A stretch of 64,000 nucleotides of DNA, taken from NCBI RefSeq assembly GCF_949987535.1, contig NC_080082.1, positions 34,074,011 to 34,138,010 on the forward strand, read 5' to 3'. Source of the stretch: Balaenoptera acutorostrata (Eukaryota; Chordata; Mammalia; Artiodactyla; Balaenopteridae). Numbering within the stretch: position 1 is the stretch's first letter; each line of letters opens with the position of its first letter. Shown in pieces: positions 11,223-22,479 of this stretch. The position numbers and the translations under genes were made by a program. Under the pieces are notes generated by a model. The model was not told the DNA's origin. It worked only from the letters and a program-made list of their open reading frames with translations, and did not search any database.

Positions 11223-11579
11223 CTGAAGCCCATGTAATCAATGTCTGGGGTCACCTCAGCCTCCAGACCCTACATCCTGCAGACCTTTACCTGACTCCCC
11301 AGATCTACTCTAGGTACCAAGCCCCAGCATCTTTCCATGGAGCTGAGGATAATAGCTGAGGCTCAGGGGAGCCCAGGGAACAATGAGAATCAAAGCCACT
11401 GAATCCCTGAGTGTAGTCACCAGATCCACAGGCAAGCATGCTCAAGGGAAACACCCCAGAGCCTGGACAGAGCTGTCTCTCCCCCTTCTATTCAGGACCT
11501 GCTCGAATTTGAGCAAAGTCTGAGAGATATCTGGGTCTCCAGCCAGCCTCCAACTCCCGGGCTACTGAATGAATCTCTC

Positions 11580-11715
11580 AAAATAGCGCTTGTCAAAGTA
11601 CAATGAGCATACAAGTTATCTGGGGAGCCTATTGCAGGGCAGAGTGGATTCAGTAGCTTGGGTGGAGCCAGGGATTCTACATTTATCACAGCTCTCAGGC
11701 CCCACGTGGCCACAG
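11580..11715 (+). mobile_element. MER5-type hAT MITE fragment
   Basis: Shows CTTGTCAAAGTACAATGAGC, ACAAGTTATCTGGGGAGCC and GGAGCCAGGGATTCTACATTT in the order expected of MER5A. The ends are decayed. Confidence 0.6.
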
Positions 11716-12250
11716 TCCTCGGGTCTGGCCCAGGCTCCGCTCCAGAACCTCCCGGCACAGTCTCCTCTCCTCTCAAGGCCCTACAAGCCCTCCAAGGCCT
11801 AGATTCCCCCCAGAGACCCCTGGGCACCCAGCTCTCCTAACAGCTGCCTGTCCTGGTCCCAGCAGAGAGGGCTTTACTGTCATAAGGCTGCCCCAGTTTG
11901 GTGATGCTCTCCTCTGATTCAGAGTAAAAAAGGGAAACGCTATCCCTTTCAGCAAACGTTTTCCAATCCCATCCGGTCCTTTCACCAACTCAGGGAATCA
12001 AGCAGGAAAAGGCCCTCGTTCCCATTCTACAAACATGGAAACTTGGGCTCCGAAAGGGCACATGGCTTCCCAAAGTCAAATCAGCATGCCAGTGGCTGGC
12101 CGGCCCTCTGCTCGAGTGTCCTAATTCTTTCTACAATGCAGTGCTTCTCCTTGAAGAAAGAAAGGAGTGAGAGCTACAGAGGAGAGCGGGGAGGGGCTGG
12201 GGGTGTTCGTGTGTGTGCACATACCCGTGCTCCAGGGGAGTGACACAAAC
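11716..12250. other. Unique noncoding sequence
   Basis: Nothing recognised apart from a short antisense MIR-like patch at 12020-12090 (CATTCTACAAACATGGAAACT). No supported exon. Confidence 0.4.
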
Positions 12251-12254
12251 AGAG

Positions 12255-12430
12255 AAACACAAGGGCTACTCCATGCAGTGCTTACTACATACCTAATTCT
12301 GCTTGAGGGGCCTATGAGTGGTCACTATGATCACCCCCAACGGGGAAGCTGAGGTCAAACAACCTGTTCAAGACCCCACGGCTAACACGGAGCAGGGCCA
12401 GGATGTGAGCCTGGGTGGTCTGAATCCACT
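12255..12430 (-). repeat. MIR SINE, antisense
   Basis: Reads GCAGTGCTTACTACATACC, then an acidic-to-neutral MIR core with GAAGCTGAGGTCAAACAACC, then AGCAGGGCCAGGATGTGAGCC. It lies about 190 bp downstream, on the minus strand, of the predicted exon. Confidence 0.65.
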
Positions 12431-12620
12431 CCCGGAGTGGACCTATGAGATGCTACACTTCCCTCTTGCTTCTCACCCCACCCACCCCCAACGAGAGTCA
12501 GAGTCCTGCCCTCCTCCACCTGGTTTGCAGGTTTTCTGGAGGGTACTTGGGGCATGAGGTAGACCAGATGGCCCTTCCCCACCTCACTGCCCTTGGGAAG
12601 AAAGCAATGGATTCCAATAC

Positions 12621-12687
12621 CTTCTAGCCGAAAGTCTTCCTCTTCCTCCTCGCTGAGCGTTTCTCTGAAAACTTCGCCCACGAGCTC
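12621..12687 (-). CDS. Predicted internal coding exon, acidic peptide, gene unknown
   Basis: Seen in sequence: on the minus strand a strong acceptor (pyrimidine tract CCCTACTTTTTCTTCCTATAG, boundary at 12688) opens a 67-bp exon. It closes at a donor reading GAAG|GTATTG (boundary at 12620). With phase 0 entry it encodes 22 residues, ELVGEVFRETLSEEEEEDFR then LE, plus one leftover base, so it exits in phase 1. It carries an amphipathic start and an SEEEEED acidic run. The frame would stay open for about 80 codons past the donor, but that continuation overlaps a MIR and is low-complexity, so the splice reading is preferred. No neighbouring exon is clear; a weak candidate with matching phase is at 63750-63803. 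I do not recognise the protein and cannot name a gene. A chance splice-like ORF is the main alternative. Confidence 0.5.
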
Positions 12688-12739
12688 CTATAGGAAGAAA
12701 AAGTAGGGATATTAAAGGGGTATTGGGGTCAGGTAGGAA

Positions 12740-13520
12740 CCTGGCATCATTACGGTCAAGGTGGCATTGTGAACGTGTGTGTGGCTGGTCGCAAAGAAGA
12801 AGGGACCCTGTTCTGATTGGAATTTAGGTCAACTATGTAGATCCTATCACACTTGAAAAGTTAATTACTGCACTACTTTTTAGGAAGTAAGTTATTCTCA
12901 GCTTATAGCCCGCCACAAAACATTACACAGGACCACGCTTCTCCCCCAGAAAGGGAGTTCCACCCTCCATCCTGGAAAAAGACAAAGATGAGATCAGAAA
13001 ACGTCCCTCCTCTATCCCTCTGAGCCAACTTGATGGACTCAGGACCATAGCCACCCCTGTGGGTCCCAAGAAGAGACCTCAGTTTGGATCCTTCCTCTAC
13101 TAGAGGGTCCCAGGTGGGCTGTCTTGGTGGGTTTATAAAGAGGACCTGGTGTGCTATAGGGCGGGCTCCCTTAACACAAACCCAAACTCTTCAGCACAAT
13201 ATCTAGAAAGCTATAGGCTCTGCCTTCAACTGACCTTCAATCACGCCTCCTGCATCTCCCCCAACACACACACCTTCCAGCTACTGGCCTGCACACGCCT
13301 CGCCTTGGTCCCCAAGCATGAGTTAAAAATGTCCGGTATCTCATCCCACGTAGCAGAGCTGCTCCCAATCAGTGGTGAGGCTGCCACTCAGGTGTTGTCA
13401 GGCTGGCAAGGGAAGTTTGTTTGGTCCACAGGCTGGGAGGCTGGGAAATTTCTGGGATGGCAATAAAGGTCCCATCTATCTGACCCCACCCCAGTAGGAC
13501 AACTCTAGGTACAGAGGAGA
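12740..13520. other. Unique noncoding sequence flanking the exon
   Basis: Probably intronic if the exon at 12621 is real. The AT-rich section 12815-12910 (CACTTGAAAAGTTAATTACTGCACTAC) could be regulatory. No further exon found. Confidence 0.4.
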
Positions 13521-13524
13521 ACAG

Positions 13525-13775
13525 ACCAGCGCTTGTCAAACCGTCTTCTGTATTTATTGGTATTTTGCCAGGAGGAGTAAAGTGAAAAAAGATTGTTTTA
13601 AACAAAGGTAAACGAAATCCCTTACTGCAGGACTTACTATGGTAACAGATGCTGCGGATATCTAAGTAGTAACTTATGCTGCATCCCTCAAACCTATTTA
13701 GACCATGAAGTTTTGTTTTTCAAAAGCATCACATGGGATTTGTGTTCTGAGGAACCCACGTTGGGAAATGCTCCT
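13525..13775. repeat. Possible decayed hAT/MER-type repeat
   Basis: The right half (CATGAAGTTTTGTTTTTCAAAAGC, then GTTCTGAGGAACCCACGTTGGGAAATGCTCC) resembles a hAT element's right end. The left part is not assignable. Confidence 0.35.
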
Positions 13776-15140
13776 CTTTGAGGGAGGAGAGATGAGGTTG
13801 GGGGGGGGGGGTGGTCACACTGCTTTATCTTTTTTAATGCCCACAGGATGCTATGGCAGTGCTTCTTGAACCACAAAAAGGCAAGCAATAAAAAAGCCCA
13901 AACTCAGCAGCTCTCACCAACTTCTCCTTTTGAAAAAAAAAGAAAAAAAGTATAAAGAAAAAGAAAAAAATACCCTCTTCTTGAAAAATCAGAAGAAAAA
14001 AAATCCTGCACTGGAGATGCTTGAAAGAAAAACCAGAGCTCGCCTTGATTAACAAAGGAAAAACAATGCTTTGTATAGCTGATCTTATCAATTGGACACA
14101 GCTGGAGATAAGTCTCTTGCATGCATGTTTTTTAAAGATGAACAGCTAACGTTTTATGGATTAGAGATGGTTTTCTCTGTTCTCTTTCTTCTTTCAAATC
14201 GTTCTGGGGCATTACACACTCTTTCTTAGAGGTTGTTCAAATGTGGTCATTCAGACTCCTGGTGTCCCATGGACTTCAAAACCAGGCTACTTTATTCCTC
14301 GAGTCAGGATGTCTTCTCTCTCCTCCTCTGCCAATTATTATAATCACCAAACACTTCCTGGGCTTGTAAACTGGCTGTTTGTGTTAACAGAGCTGGAGTT
14401 GACAGGGGAACTGGGAGACGGTGACAGGAAAGGGCCGCACTCGGCTGGCATCATTAGATGGCTGGGATGCCCCAGCAGCCAATTAAAGCCGATCTTTCAT
14501 GCCAGAGGAAGACGGATGCCGCTTCCCTGGAAAGGCTGGCAGGCAGCGCTTCCTCACAGGGGCGGGCGACCATCTTCAAGGGAAACGACACACCTGATTG
14601 TGCTGGGGCCTTGTGGAGGTTGGGAGCCGGCACTGACCTCTGTGCCACCCTGACCACTCCTGGCAAGGCCGACAGGACCCGTGAGATGGAAACTTTTGGG
14701 CACCTGCATCTTTTTACTGGCACACTCAGAGGAGTTTAAAGACTCCAAATGTCACCAGCAGCAAAGCAGCTGTCTGGAAGCCCTATAACTATGCCTCGCG
14801 GTGTGTATAACGCACCCACAGTCATCACTCTGATGACGGCTTCAATGCTCTCTGAGAAGAACTGTCTGCTGAGAGGACCCAGCTCTCTGACATATTAAAG
14901 ATACGTCTCTGCATATTAAAGCAGAGTTCTGGCAAGTTCTGGGGTTGGTTTCTTCCCGCTAAACCTCACCCTGCTCCGTACAACACATCGAAGGCTCCTC
15001 AGCACCGTGGTCCGCTGACACACAGTGCAGTGCAGGTGCCCAACTCCGGCAAAAATTCATTTCCTCCACTGACCCAGACAGCCCGGGGCCTGAGGAGTGC
15101 CGTGTCTGTGGTCTTCAAGCTTTGAATCACTGCGCCAGAG
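13776..15140. promoter_or_regulatory. Long repeat-free block, candidate regulatory region
   Basis: Positions 13799-13811 are a run of 11 or more G, and 13930-14010 are A-rich. From about 14020 to 15000 the sequence is unique, balanced in composition and free of recognisable repeats. It contains TF-like words such as GTGTTAACAGAGCTGGAG (14391) and CAGCCAATTAAAGCCGATC (14476). Transcription-linked constraint is plausible but untested here. Confidence 0.3.
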
Positions 15141-15149
15141 GCAACGTAA

Positions 15150-15355
15150 AATGTTGAGTCAGACACAGGATCACATCCTGGCTCTATGGCCACCCTCGCC
15201 CTGGATGTGGCGCCAGCCACTGCCTTCTGCGAACCTCAGTCTACTTACCTGTAAAATGGGCATGGTGATAAACCACAACAATAAGAAGACAGCTGACACT
15301 TACTGTGCATTTCCTATGTGCTGGGCACTTTATATTATCTCCCTTTATCATCATA
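15150..15355 (+). repeat. MIR SINE
   Basis: Runs from AGTCAGACACAGGATCACATCCTGGCTC through AACCTCAGTCTACTTACCTGTAAAATGGGCATGG to CTTACTGTGCATTTCCTATGTGC. All MIR landmarks are in order. Confidence 0.8.
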
Positions 15356-15499
15356 GCAGCCCTGCTCTTTCCATCTCTCAAGGAACAGATGCTCATAAAA
15401 ATGATTTGCAAATTGTAAAGTGAGAGGTATAATTGCTATTGTTTTTTTCTACAGAGAAAGTGCCCCAACCCTCAAGGAATGAGCCAGGAAAATGATGCC

Positions 15500-15700
15500 A
15501 ATGACAGTCACTTACATCACCAAGCACCCATGATGTATGAGGCACCGACCAACTGGAATCTTCACCAGAACCTACGGAGAACAGGGTTCCCAATAGCCCT
15601 GGCTTTAAATGAGCAGAAGTCTCCAAGAGGGCAGGCGACTGGCTCTGGATCATCAGCAGAGCCGAGACTTGAGCCACCTCCTTCCAGGGCCTGGCCTGAG
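15500..15700 (-). repeat. MIR SINE, antisense, decayed
   Basis: ATCACCAAGCACCCATGATGTATGAGGCACCGACC and AGGGCAGGCGACTGGCTC resemble antisense MIR arms, but the core is diverged. Confidence 0.45.
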
Positions 15701-16034
15701 CTTGTACAGTGGAATCGGGGCTCCCGTGGGCATGGGGACAGAGGTGGCCAAGAGTCCTGGCACTTGCCAGGGACCAAGAATCATGCTTAAAGAAGTGCAA
15801 GAAAACAGCCCAGCCAGCAGCTCCAGTGGGTCAGGGGCCAAGTACTCCCATCTGTCCTGCAGGACTCAAAGGCCCCATGGCTCCTCCCCACTAGATTTGA
15901 GACAGGGTCAAGCGTCAGCCGGGAGCCCTGCATGCAAGGTTTGGGGCCAGGCCCTCAGGACCATCCTGCAGGAAGGCACTTGTACCCCTCGACAGCCACG
16001 AGCCCCAGTGGGAGCCCCAGCACGGAGGGTGCAG
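15700..16034. other. Unique noncoding sequence
   Basis: GC-rich with overlapping chance frames on both strands. Nothing recognised. Confidence 0.4.
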
Positions 16035-16285
16035 GGCATGGAACTGGCGTTGCTCAGACCTTGGTTCAAATACCAGCTCTGCATCACACAAGCCGGTCAT
16101 CTGGCGGAAGGAGCTTTATCTCCAGTGTGCCTCAGTCTCCCCATCTGTGCACAGGGATGAATGCAGTCACATTGTTTCAGGGTGGGTGTGAAGATCGAGC
16201 AAGCCATTTCACGGAAAGTACTTAGCATTACAGCTGATACCACGATGGGGGCTCAACAGACAGTATTTACTGTTTATTACTCCGA
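16035..16285 (+). repeat. MIR SINE
   Basis: ACCTTGGTTCAAATACCAGCTCTGCATCAC is the MIR head. TGTGCCTCAGTCTCCCCATCTGTGCACAGGGATG is its core and AAAGTACTTAGCATTACAG its tail. Confidence 0.8.
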
Positions 16286-16389
16286 CTCTTATTGTCAAAT
16301 GGCTACCAGAACATTGCTGGGCAAAGCTCACCAGACCCAAAGTGCCCCTGCAGACACCGAGAAACACTCTCTTCTCCTGCCTGGTGCAC

Positions 16390-16590
16390 ATTTCTAGTGC
16401 TTTGCATTTAATCCCCAGGGCAGTCCTTTGAGGTAGAACCACTATTATTCCCACTTTACAGATGACAAAACTGAGGCACATAGAGGTTAAGTGACTTGCC
16501 CAAGGTCACACAGCTAGGATTGTGTCAGAGCCAGGATTGAAGGCAGGCTGCCTGGCTCCAAAACCCTTACCCTTCACCACTGCCCTATAG
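16390..16590 (-). repeat. MIR SINE, antisense
   Basis: Well-preserved antisense core: CACTTTACAGATGACAAAACTGAGGCACATAGAGGTTAAGTGACTTGCCCAAGGTCACACAGCTAGG, continuing into GAGCCAGGATTGAAGGCAGGCTGCCTGGCTCC. Confidence 0.9.
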
Positions 16591-16599
16591 GAAGCCCAC

Positions 16600-16800
16600 A
16601 CTCGGGGCATGGTATGCAGTGATCTCCCTTACTGTTCTCTTTGTCCACTCAGCCATCCCTGTGGCCCCCTGGGGCCAGGCCCCCTCTGCTCTGGCCTCCA
16701 GGACAGTCAGACTCAGCCTCTGCTCCAGGTTCTCATCAAAGACTTTCCTGGATCCCCAGACCTCCTGCCCCGCCCAGCCTCGTGCCAGGCTGCCTCCTGC
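16600..16800 (+). repeat. L2 LINE fragment
   Basis: L2-like wording (CTTACTGTTCTCTTTGTCC, TCATCAAAGACTTTCCTGGATCCCC). It is only moderately convincing. Confidence 0.45.
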
Positions 16801-17520
16801 CTAGTGGCCGGGCTTAGTGGCCTCTCAGGCCATGGGATCCGGACCTGCCTCCCTCCCAAGTCCCAGCACTGCCCCTCCTCTGCCCCACGCTGCGCCCCAG
16901 GAAGAGAGGGCAGCTCCTCCGGGTGCCAAGAGTGCAGCCAGCACCAGCCCAGAGCCCAGAACTGCAGGCACAATGCCTTATAAGGCCTCCGGGGACGGGA
17001 ACCCACATCAAAACAGGGCCTTGGGGAGCGGGCTGGAGTTCGGTTGGGGTTTTTCCTCTTTGTCTTTGAGACTTCATACCCCTGAGCTTAATATCTTTCC
17101 CCATCGCCTGCCCCAGCAGTTCTTTGTCAATCTTTCTGTTCTCTAAGAGCTAACAGATGTTGGTGCCACGGGGTTTCAAAGGAAACTCCTGGTGCCCACA
17201 GAACACGGCACAACTTATAGATTCCATGAACGCACAGGGCTGGGACATGCCGGGGGAAGAGAAGGGTGGGAGGCAGGACCCAGCCACCCTGTAACCCTTA
17301 GATCCAAGCAGTCTGCCCTGGACCTGATCCAGGAAATTCCTGGCGAGCTCCCTCTTCCCAGCACACTGCACAGAGGCAGCGTTCCTGGGGAACCGGCGCT
17401 GCTGTGGGCAGGCCCCTCGGAGAGCAAGCTCTGGCCGGTCAGGGCAGGGGGGCTCCATTCCCAGAGCCCAGCCGGACCTGGGAGGCAGGCGCCTGCCTGC
17501 CCGCCCTGGGGAGCTGAGCG
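16801..17520. other. Unique GC-rich noncoding sequence
   Basis: Contains several ~100-codon frames on both strands without domains. No splice-supported exon was found. Confidence 0.4.
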
Positions 17521-17700
17521 ATAGCAGATGCTCTACTTAACCCCTCTGGGCCCCATTTTGCTCTCCTGTAAAACGGGGATTTCGATGTCAAAGAGAACTC
17601 CGTAAGAAAATGCAGACAAAATACCTAGGACGGTGTCTGATGCAAAGGTGGGAACACAAGCATGAACTTCTCTCCTCCTTCTGTAGCACCCTACTCCTGC
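17520..17700 (+). repeat. MIR SINE, partial
   Basis: CTTAACCCCTCTGGGCCCCATTTTGCTCTCCTGTAAAACGGGGAT is the MIR core. AATACCTAGGACGGTGTCTG is the tail. Confidence 0.65.
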
Positions 17701-17839
17701 CACGTGCTCAGGATAGTCTCACATTTTATCTTTGCCAAACCCTAATACCCAGTGATTCAATGTCTCAGCGTCCGCCCTGGGACAACACTCACGCGTGTGC
17801 ACCAGGGAGGCATGTTCAAGTTCAGTGATGTTGAGGGCA

Positions 17840-18215
17840 ACGTTGTTCCTATTAACCCACAGTCAGAAACACGCTGAACACCCATCAAAGGAAAGTATGC
17901 TAGATCTACGCAGTGGAAAACCACGTAGCGGCTCAAAAGAGCCAGGCAGACCTGTACACACTGACACACAGAGCCCACGCCACATGGAAGACACACAGGG
18001 TATGATGCTATTTGCATACCCAAGAAAACACCAAACACACACATGTACCATGAGATCACCCACATCCCAATATCCCATGGTACCCAACATCCATGGCTAC
18101 CCCCAAGGAGGGGAACAAGACGAGATGGAGGAAAATAGGAGTCACAAGCTTCAACTTTATCAGAATTGTTCTAATTTTTAAGATAAGTATATTCATGTGT
18201 CACGTGGGTCATTAA
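17840..18215 (+). repeat. Possible old L1 3-prime remnant
   Basis: Resembles the L1M 3-prime region in outline (ACAGTCAGAAACACGCTGAACACCCATCAAAGGAAAG, then GTATGATGCTATTTGCATACCC), with heavy decay. The assignment is tentative. Confidence 0.4.
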
Positions 18216-18229
18216 AACCTACTTTAACA

Positions 18230-18365
18230 AAACCGCGCACAATAACCCACTTGACAAAAAAGGGGACTGAGGATCAGCCAGGAGATTAAGTGGCTGGTCC
18301 AAGGTCACTTAAGGAGAGAAAGTGGCAGGGCTGGGTTAGGGCCCCCAGGCCCCGGGCTCCTCGTC
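18230..18365 (-). repeat. MIR SINE, antisense
   Basis: GGGGACTGAGGATCAGCCAGGAGATTAAGTGGCTGGTCCAAGGTCACTTAAGGAG is a MIR core, continuing into GTGGCAGGGCTGGGTTAGGG. Confidence 0.65.
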
Positions 18366-20735
18366 TTGAGAATGGGGCAGCAGGCCACGACGATGCTCGT
18401 GGTCCCCTCGCGCACAGACCTTCTGGGGCTCCAGCCCCCTCCCCCAGCAGGGGGCCGGCTCCTTCTCCTGGGCTACACTCAGGAATCAAGAGTGAGAGGA
18501 AAACCAGGGCCGTCCACTTTCTGGGCTTCAACGTCCCCAACTCCAACATATGCCTCTAACTTGTGGACCTTTTATACTTCTGCCCCTGAGAGCTTTCTCT
18601 GGCCTCCCAAGTCTGCTCTACCCACAAGGGCGGGGGGAAGGGATAGAGGGTGCTGGCAGCAGCATTAGGGGGGGGCTTCTGGGGGGCCCTGGCTCCAGTG
18701 TCAGGAGCTGGGGATTCCCTCCTCCCCAGGGATGGAAGGGAAACAGACTCACTCTTCCTGGACCTGATTTCAGCAGAACCCAGATCTCAAGGGGCAGCTT
18801 CCAAAGAGAAATGGTACCTCCTCTCAAATGAGCAAAATGGGGCAGAGCCCTCAGCCACTCCCCTGAGGACACCGCAGCCTCCCGTGGTCACAGGTCACCC
18901 GTGGGCGCTCCAGGCCCAGCACCTGTCCCCCAGCATCCGCTAAGCCAAGTGGAGTCATCCCAGGATCTTTCTCACGGGAGCTGGCGGGAAAGACGTCTTC
19001 TCTGGTGCCGAGGCTGCATCTAATCTCCTCTCCAGCTGCAGGAGAAGGCCCACCCCAGGAGAGAGCTCCCACAGGGACAGATAGAGGCCAAGGCTGGGAG
19101 AGGGCGCTCGCTCACGGCCTCAGGCCCAGCCTTCTGTAACAAGTAGGCTCCCGGAGGGCAGGGATCCGGGTCTGTTTTGCTCTAGGACAGGGCCTGATGC
19201 ATAGTAGATAATAAATATCTGTTGGATGAATCCTGAGTCAGGCCCACCCTCAACGGCCTTTCCTGGGGAACGACAGTTACAGAAGCCACTAAATTGCCCT
19301 CCTTGTTCACACCAATTCAGGTTACTTACAGCCGGAAGCTCCGACCCCCAAAACCCCCAGCACGAAGCCACAGTCTCCTAAAACCTGAGCCCAAGATTCC
19401 CAGCCAAGCTTGGAAGCCAGAGGGAGGAAGCTGCCACCGCCTGCTTTGCTGCAGCACCTCCACGAGTGTCCCCAAGCCCAGCCCCACCGTGGGAGCCCAG
19501 CGAGCTGTGTGGAGGAGGGGAAGGCGGGCCCGCAGAGCTGGCCCGCGGCGTGTTTGGCCTGCGAGGACCAGGACTGCAGGACTCCAGGGATGTGAGGCAG
19601 TAATTAAAATTCCTCAGATTTCTCCCTGGCTGCCTTTAATCTGCTCGAGGTGTAATCCCTGGGCCCACATCCCAGGGACTCCAGCCTGAGCTTGCTTCCT
19701 GGACTTGAAGGATTGCTACTGGGGAAGGTGGACGGTGGGCAGGGAGTGGGACGGCAGGGAGGACTTCTGACCCTTGGTGCCAGACTCTGGCCACCACATT
19801 CCCTTCCTCTGAGCCCCAGGTCCTAGACCCTACAGGGTACAAATAATCTGAAGATGGGTTTGTCCCGTCCTGGAGACACGGCCGGCCCCAGGCAGCAAAC
19901 AGCCAGCAAAGTCCACTCCCTGGGCTGTCACCCCAGCGAGCTGTCAGCATCCATAAGCCATCGTCCCATCTTCCCCCGGAACTGGGTCCCACTTGGGCTA
20001 CCACGAGAACTTCATACTTTTCTTTAAATTGGCTCTCTCTCTCTTTTTTTTTTAAACCCCGTCTTGCTGTAAGCAAGAAGATCAATAAAATCGTGGGTGT
20101 GATGTCCTAGTTAGAGTTGGGGTTTTAAAAGATATCATGCATATGAAACAAATACAGGACCATTGAAATACAAGATGTCCACCACTGACCTCAAGTCCCA
20201 TCCCCCCTGCAGAATGGGGAACGTGCTCCGGGAACCACAAGGTTTAAGGAGCCCAAAGCTGAAGTGTCTGCCCACCTCCACTCTGAGCGATCAGGCTGGT
20301 TCTGACAGGTGGGAAGAGGGGAGGCACCGGGCGGGTGAGGCAAGCAGCTGGTGAGGTTGGATGAAAGAACGTTCTCACGGCCCAACAGATGCTCCTCCCC
20401 ACCCCCAACCACAGGCCCTCCTTCTCGAGCTCATGCTTTTGGAATGTGATTTCTGGACATGGAGAAAATGGCTGATGCCAGCAGAAAATGGCAAAGTTTA
20501 GCATGACCCAGAACGCGCCCTAACCTCCGGCCCCCGGGATTTCAGAGCTCTTCGGAGGAGTTGACCCAATGCAAGGCAGATTGTCCAGGCTGGGCGGAGA
20601 ACGGGGCTTGCTGCTGGGTGACTGGAATTTTCCTACAAGTCAGTGTTCAAAGGAGTTTCTACAATGGAAACCAGGATCCAACGGGCTTGTCAGGGCGTGG
20701 GAGTAACTGAGGTCACGAATATAAAGGACTCAGTG
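18366..20735. other. Unique noncoding sequence, with an L2 end and an AT-rich block
   Basis: Mostly unassigned GC-rich sequence. Positions 19140-19235 look like an L2 3-prime end (AAGTAGGCTCCCGGAGGGCAGGGATCC, then GTAGATAATAAATATCTGTTGGATGAA). Positions 19590-19650 contain GAGGCAGTAATTAAAATTCCTC and CTGCCTTTAATCTGCTCGAGG, a compact TAAT-rich block that could be regulatory. No exon found. Confidence 0.4.
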
Positions 20736-21020
20736 ATAATCATAACCAGCATATCTTTGGTTAGGGCCCGGCACGTGCCAATGCTCTGCTCAGCACGTTA
20801 GGTGCGCTGCTAAATGCTCCAAACAGCCCTACGAGCTGGGTGCCGTTGTCGCCCGACTTCAGCCACGAGGAAACTGAGGCTTAGAGAGGTTAAGTGACTC
20901 ACTGGACGGTCTGATTTTGACCCTGGCTCCTCTGCTGTGCACTGAGTGACTCTGTACAGATGATTTCACCTGCCTGTGCCTCTGTCTCCCCATCTGAACA
21001 TGGAAATGACGGCCCCCGCC
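20735..21020. repeat. Two MIR SINEs, head-opposed
   Basis: Positions 20745-20915 are antisense MIR (GAGGAAACTGAGGCTTAGAGAGGTTAAGTGACTCACTGG). Positions 20915-21020 are sense MIR (TTTTGACCCTGGCTCCTCTGCTG, then CTGTGCCTCTGTCTCCCCATCTGAACATGG). They face each other and could pair as a weak hairpin. Confidence 0.7.
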
Positions 21021-21279
21021 TGGCGGGGCAGCTGCCGAGGGGAAACGGGAGCACACACACGCCAGGCAGTCAGCATGTCGTCAACACAGCTGTTCCTTCT
21101 CTCTCTGGGCCCGCTCTCTCATTCTCTGCCCTCCCATCCTCTTCCACCCCCGCTGTCTTCGGGACGCCGTACAGCTGATCAAAGCCGGACCCAGCAGGGC
21201 CTCAATCACCCTACGAGGCCTCAAGCAGCATCCCCGCCAGGCTGCCTGCACTCAGCACCTCTCAGAGTCTCTGCCTCCT

Positions 21280-21400
21280 GCCTGGCCGCTGGCCAGCCGT
21301 GCCACCGCCAGCTGACCCTGCCACGCGACTGGTCCGCCATGCCACTGGTCGTCACACCGCTGGCCTGCCACACCGCTGGCCTGCCGTGCCCCACAGCCGA
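21280..21400 (+). repeat. GC-rich degenerate minisatellite-like stretch
   Basis: Diverged copies of a roughly 15-20-bp unit such as GCCACACCGCTGGCCTGCC recur about five to six times, the last two being near identical. The complementary strand stays open as part of a 208-codon frame that I read as chance. Confidence 0.6.
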
Positions 21401-21724
21401 GTGCTGATAACGGGAGAGGCCAAAGGGGCTGGGGTGCGCCTCTGATGGAGCAGCTGGGCCTGCCTCTGCCAGCAGCTCCTGGCCTTGGGACAGGCCCCAG
21501 GTCTGCTGCCAGGGTCCAGCGCGTGTGCCCTGCCGAGCAGGGTGGCCGTGAGCCAGGCCGCTTATGACAGACGGCGCTGTCGTCTGTTGAGCAGAAAACG
21601 GGGCCTCCCCAGACCACGGGCCACTCGTTGTGGGGAGAGGTTGTATGCCCTTGCCCGGGGCCAAGGCCAGCCCAGTCGGGGGCCCCGTGCGGCCAGGGGA
21701 CCCAGGGAAGTGTGGTATTTCTCT

Positions 21725-21850
21725 CAGCCTTGAGAGTGAGACGCTTAGCCTCTTGCTTCTGCTAATTGAAATAAATAGATGGAATAAGATCCTCTTGTTT
21801 CGAATATCCAGAGTCCTCATCATTCTCATGACAGAACCAGAGAACAATGG
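21725..21850. promoter_or_regulatory. Short AT-rich repeat-free block
   Basis: TGCTAATTGAAATAAATAGATGG and TTGTTTCGAATATCCAGAGTCC form a unique sequence with homeodomain-like cores, next to a CA repeat. It has the texture of conserved noncoding DNA, but no alignment was available. Confidence 0.25.
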
Positions 21851-21878
21851 TTTGGGCCAGACTCTGGGACCGTCCTGC

Positions 21879-21922
21879 TACACACACACAGGCGCGCGCA
21901 CACACACACACACACACACACA
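21879..21922 (+). repeat. (CA)n microsatellite with GCGCGC core
   Basis: Alternating purine-pyrimidine run of CACACACACA, GGCGCGCGCA and a further CA stretch, about 44 bp. It is the kind of sequence that can adopt Z-DNA. Confidence 0.95.
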
Positions 21923-22289
21923 GCCCACCCCATCTGGCCCTGAAGTTCTTGCAGGAGTCATCTTCCTGCCCCTCTGATCCTAGCTGACACCAGGCCTGCC
22001 TTCCTCTCTCCTGGTCCCTCACCACACCCCCATACCCCAGCTTTGACGACCCCTCACCATCACTCTCACCAGCTGGACCGCCTGCCTCGGGGCCTCCAAA
22101 CCTTGCCTATGCTCTTTCCTCTGCAGGGAGAGCCCTCTCCGCTTGACTGCCGGGTGAAGTCTTACCCCTGCCCCGCTCTGGTGTGACTGCTGCTTCCCAA
22201 CATCTCCGCTCCACCGAACTGGGGCAGAATCAAGGGTCACCCCTCTGGACTCCCAGAGGACTCAGTTCATTCAGGATCTTAGTTGATGA

Positions 22290-22400
22290 TGTGTCGCCCA
22301 ATCTGTGCCTCAGTGTCCACATCTGTAAAATGGGCCTGTGACCCAGGAGTGCCCTGAGGGTCACACAAGAGGTCGCCATAAAAGAACAGAAGAGTTAAAG
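22290..22400 (+). repeat. MIR SINE core fragment
   Basis: Contains CTGTGCCTCAGTGTCCACATCTGTAAAATGGGCC. Confidence 0.65.
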
Positions 22401-22479
22401 ACACTGGGAGCGAGGGGTCCCAGGGTCCATAGTGCCGTCAGGTGGGTGGGCAGGTGAGGAACAGCCTAGAGTCTGATCC

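Noticed and set aside
10902..11254. His/Ile/Ser/Pro-rich minus-strand frames
   Set aside because: They are the translation of a tetranucleotide repeat.
12688..12730. Extending the exon frame upstream of the acceptor
   Set aside because: The region reads as an intron (pyrimidine tract); extending would place coding sequence across the AG boundary without conservation evidence.
21221..21847. 208-codon minus-strand open frame
   Set aside because: Lies across a GC-rich degenerate tandem repeat and low-complexity sequence; no domain, overlapped by plus-strand frames.
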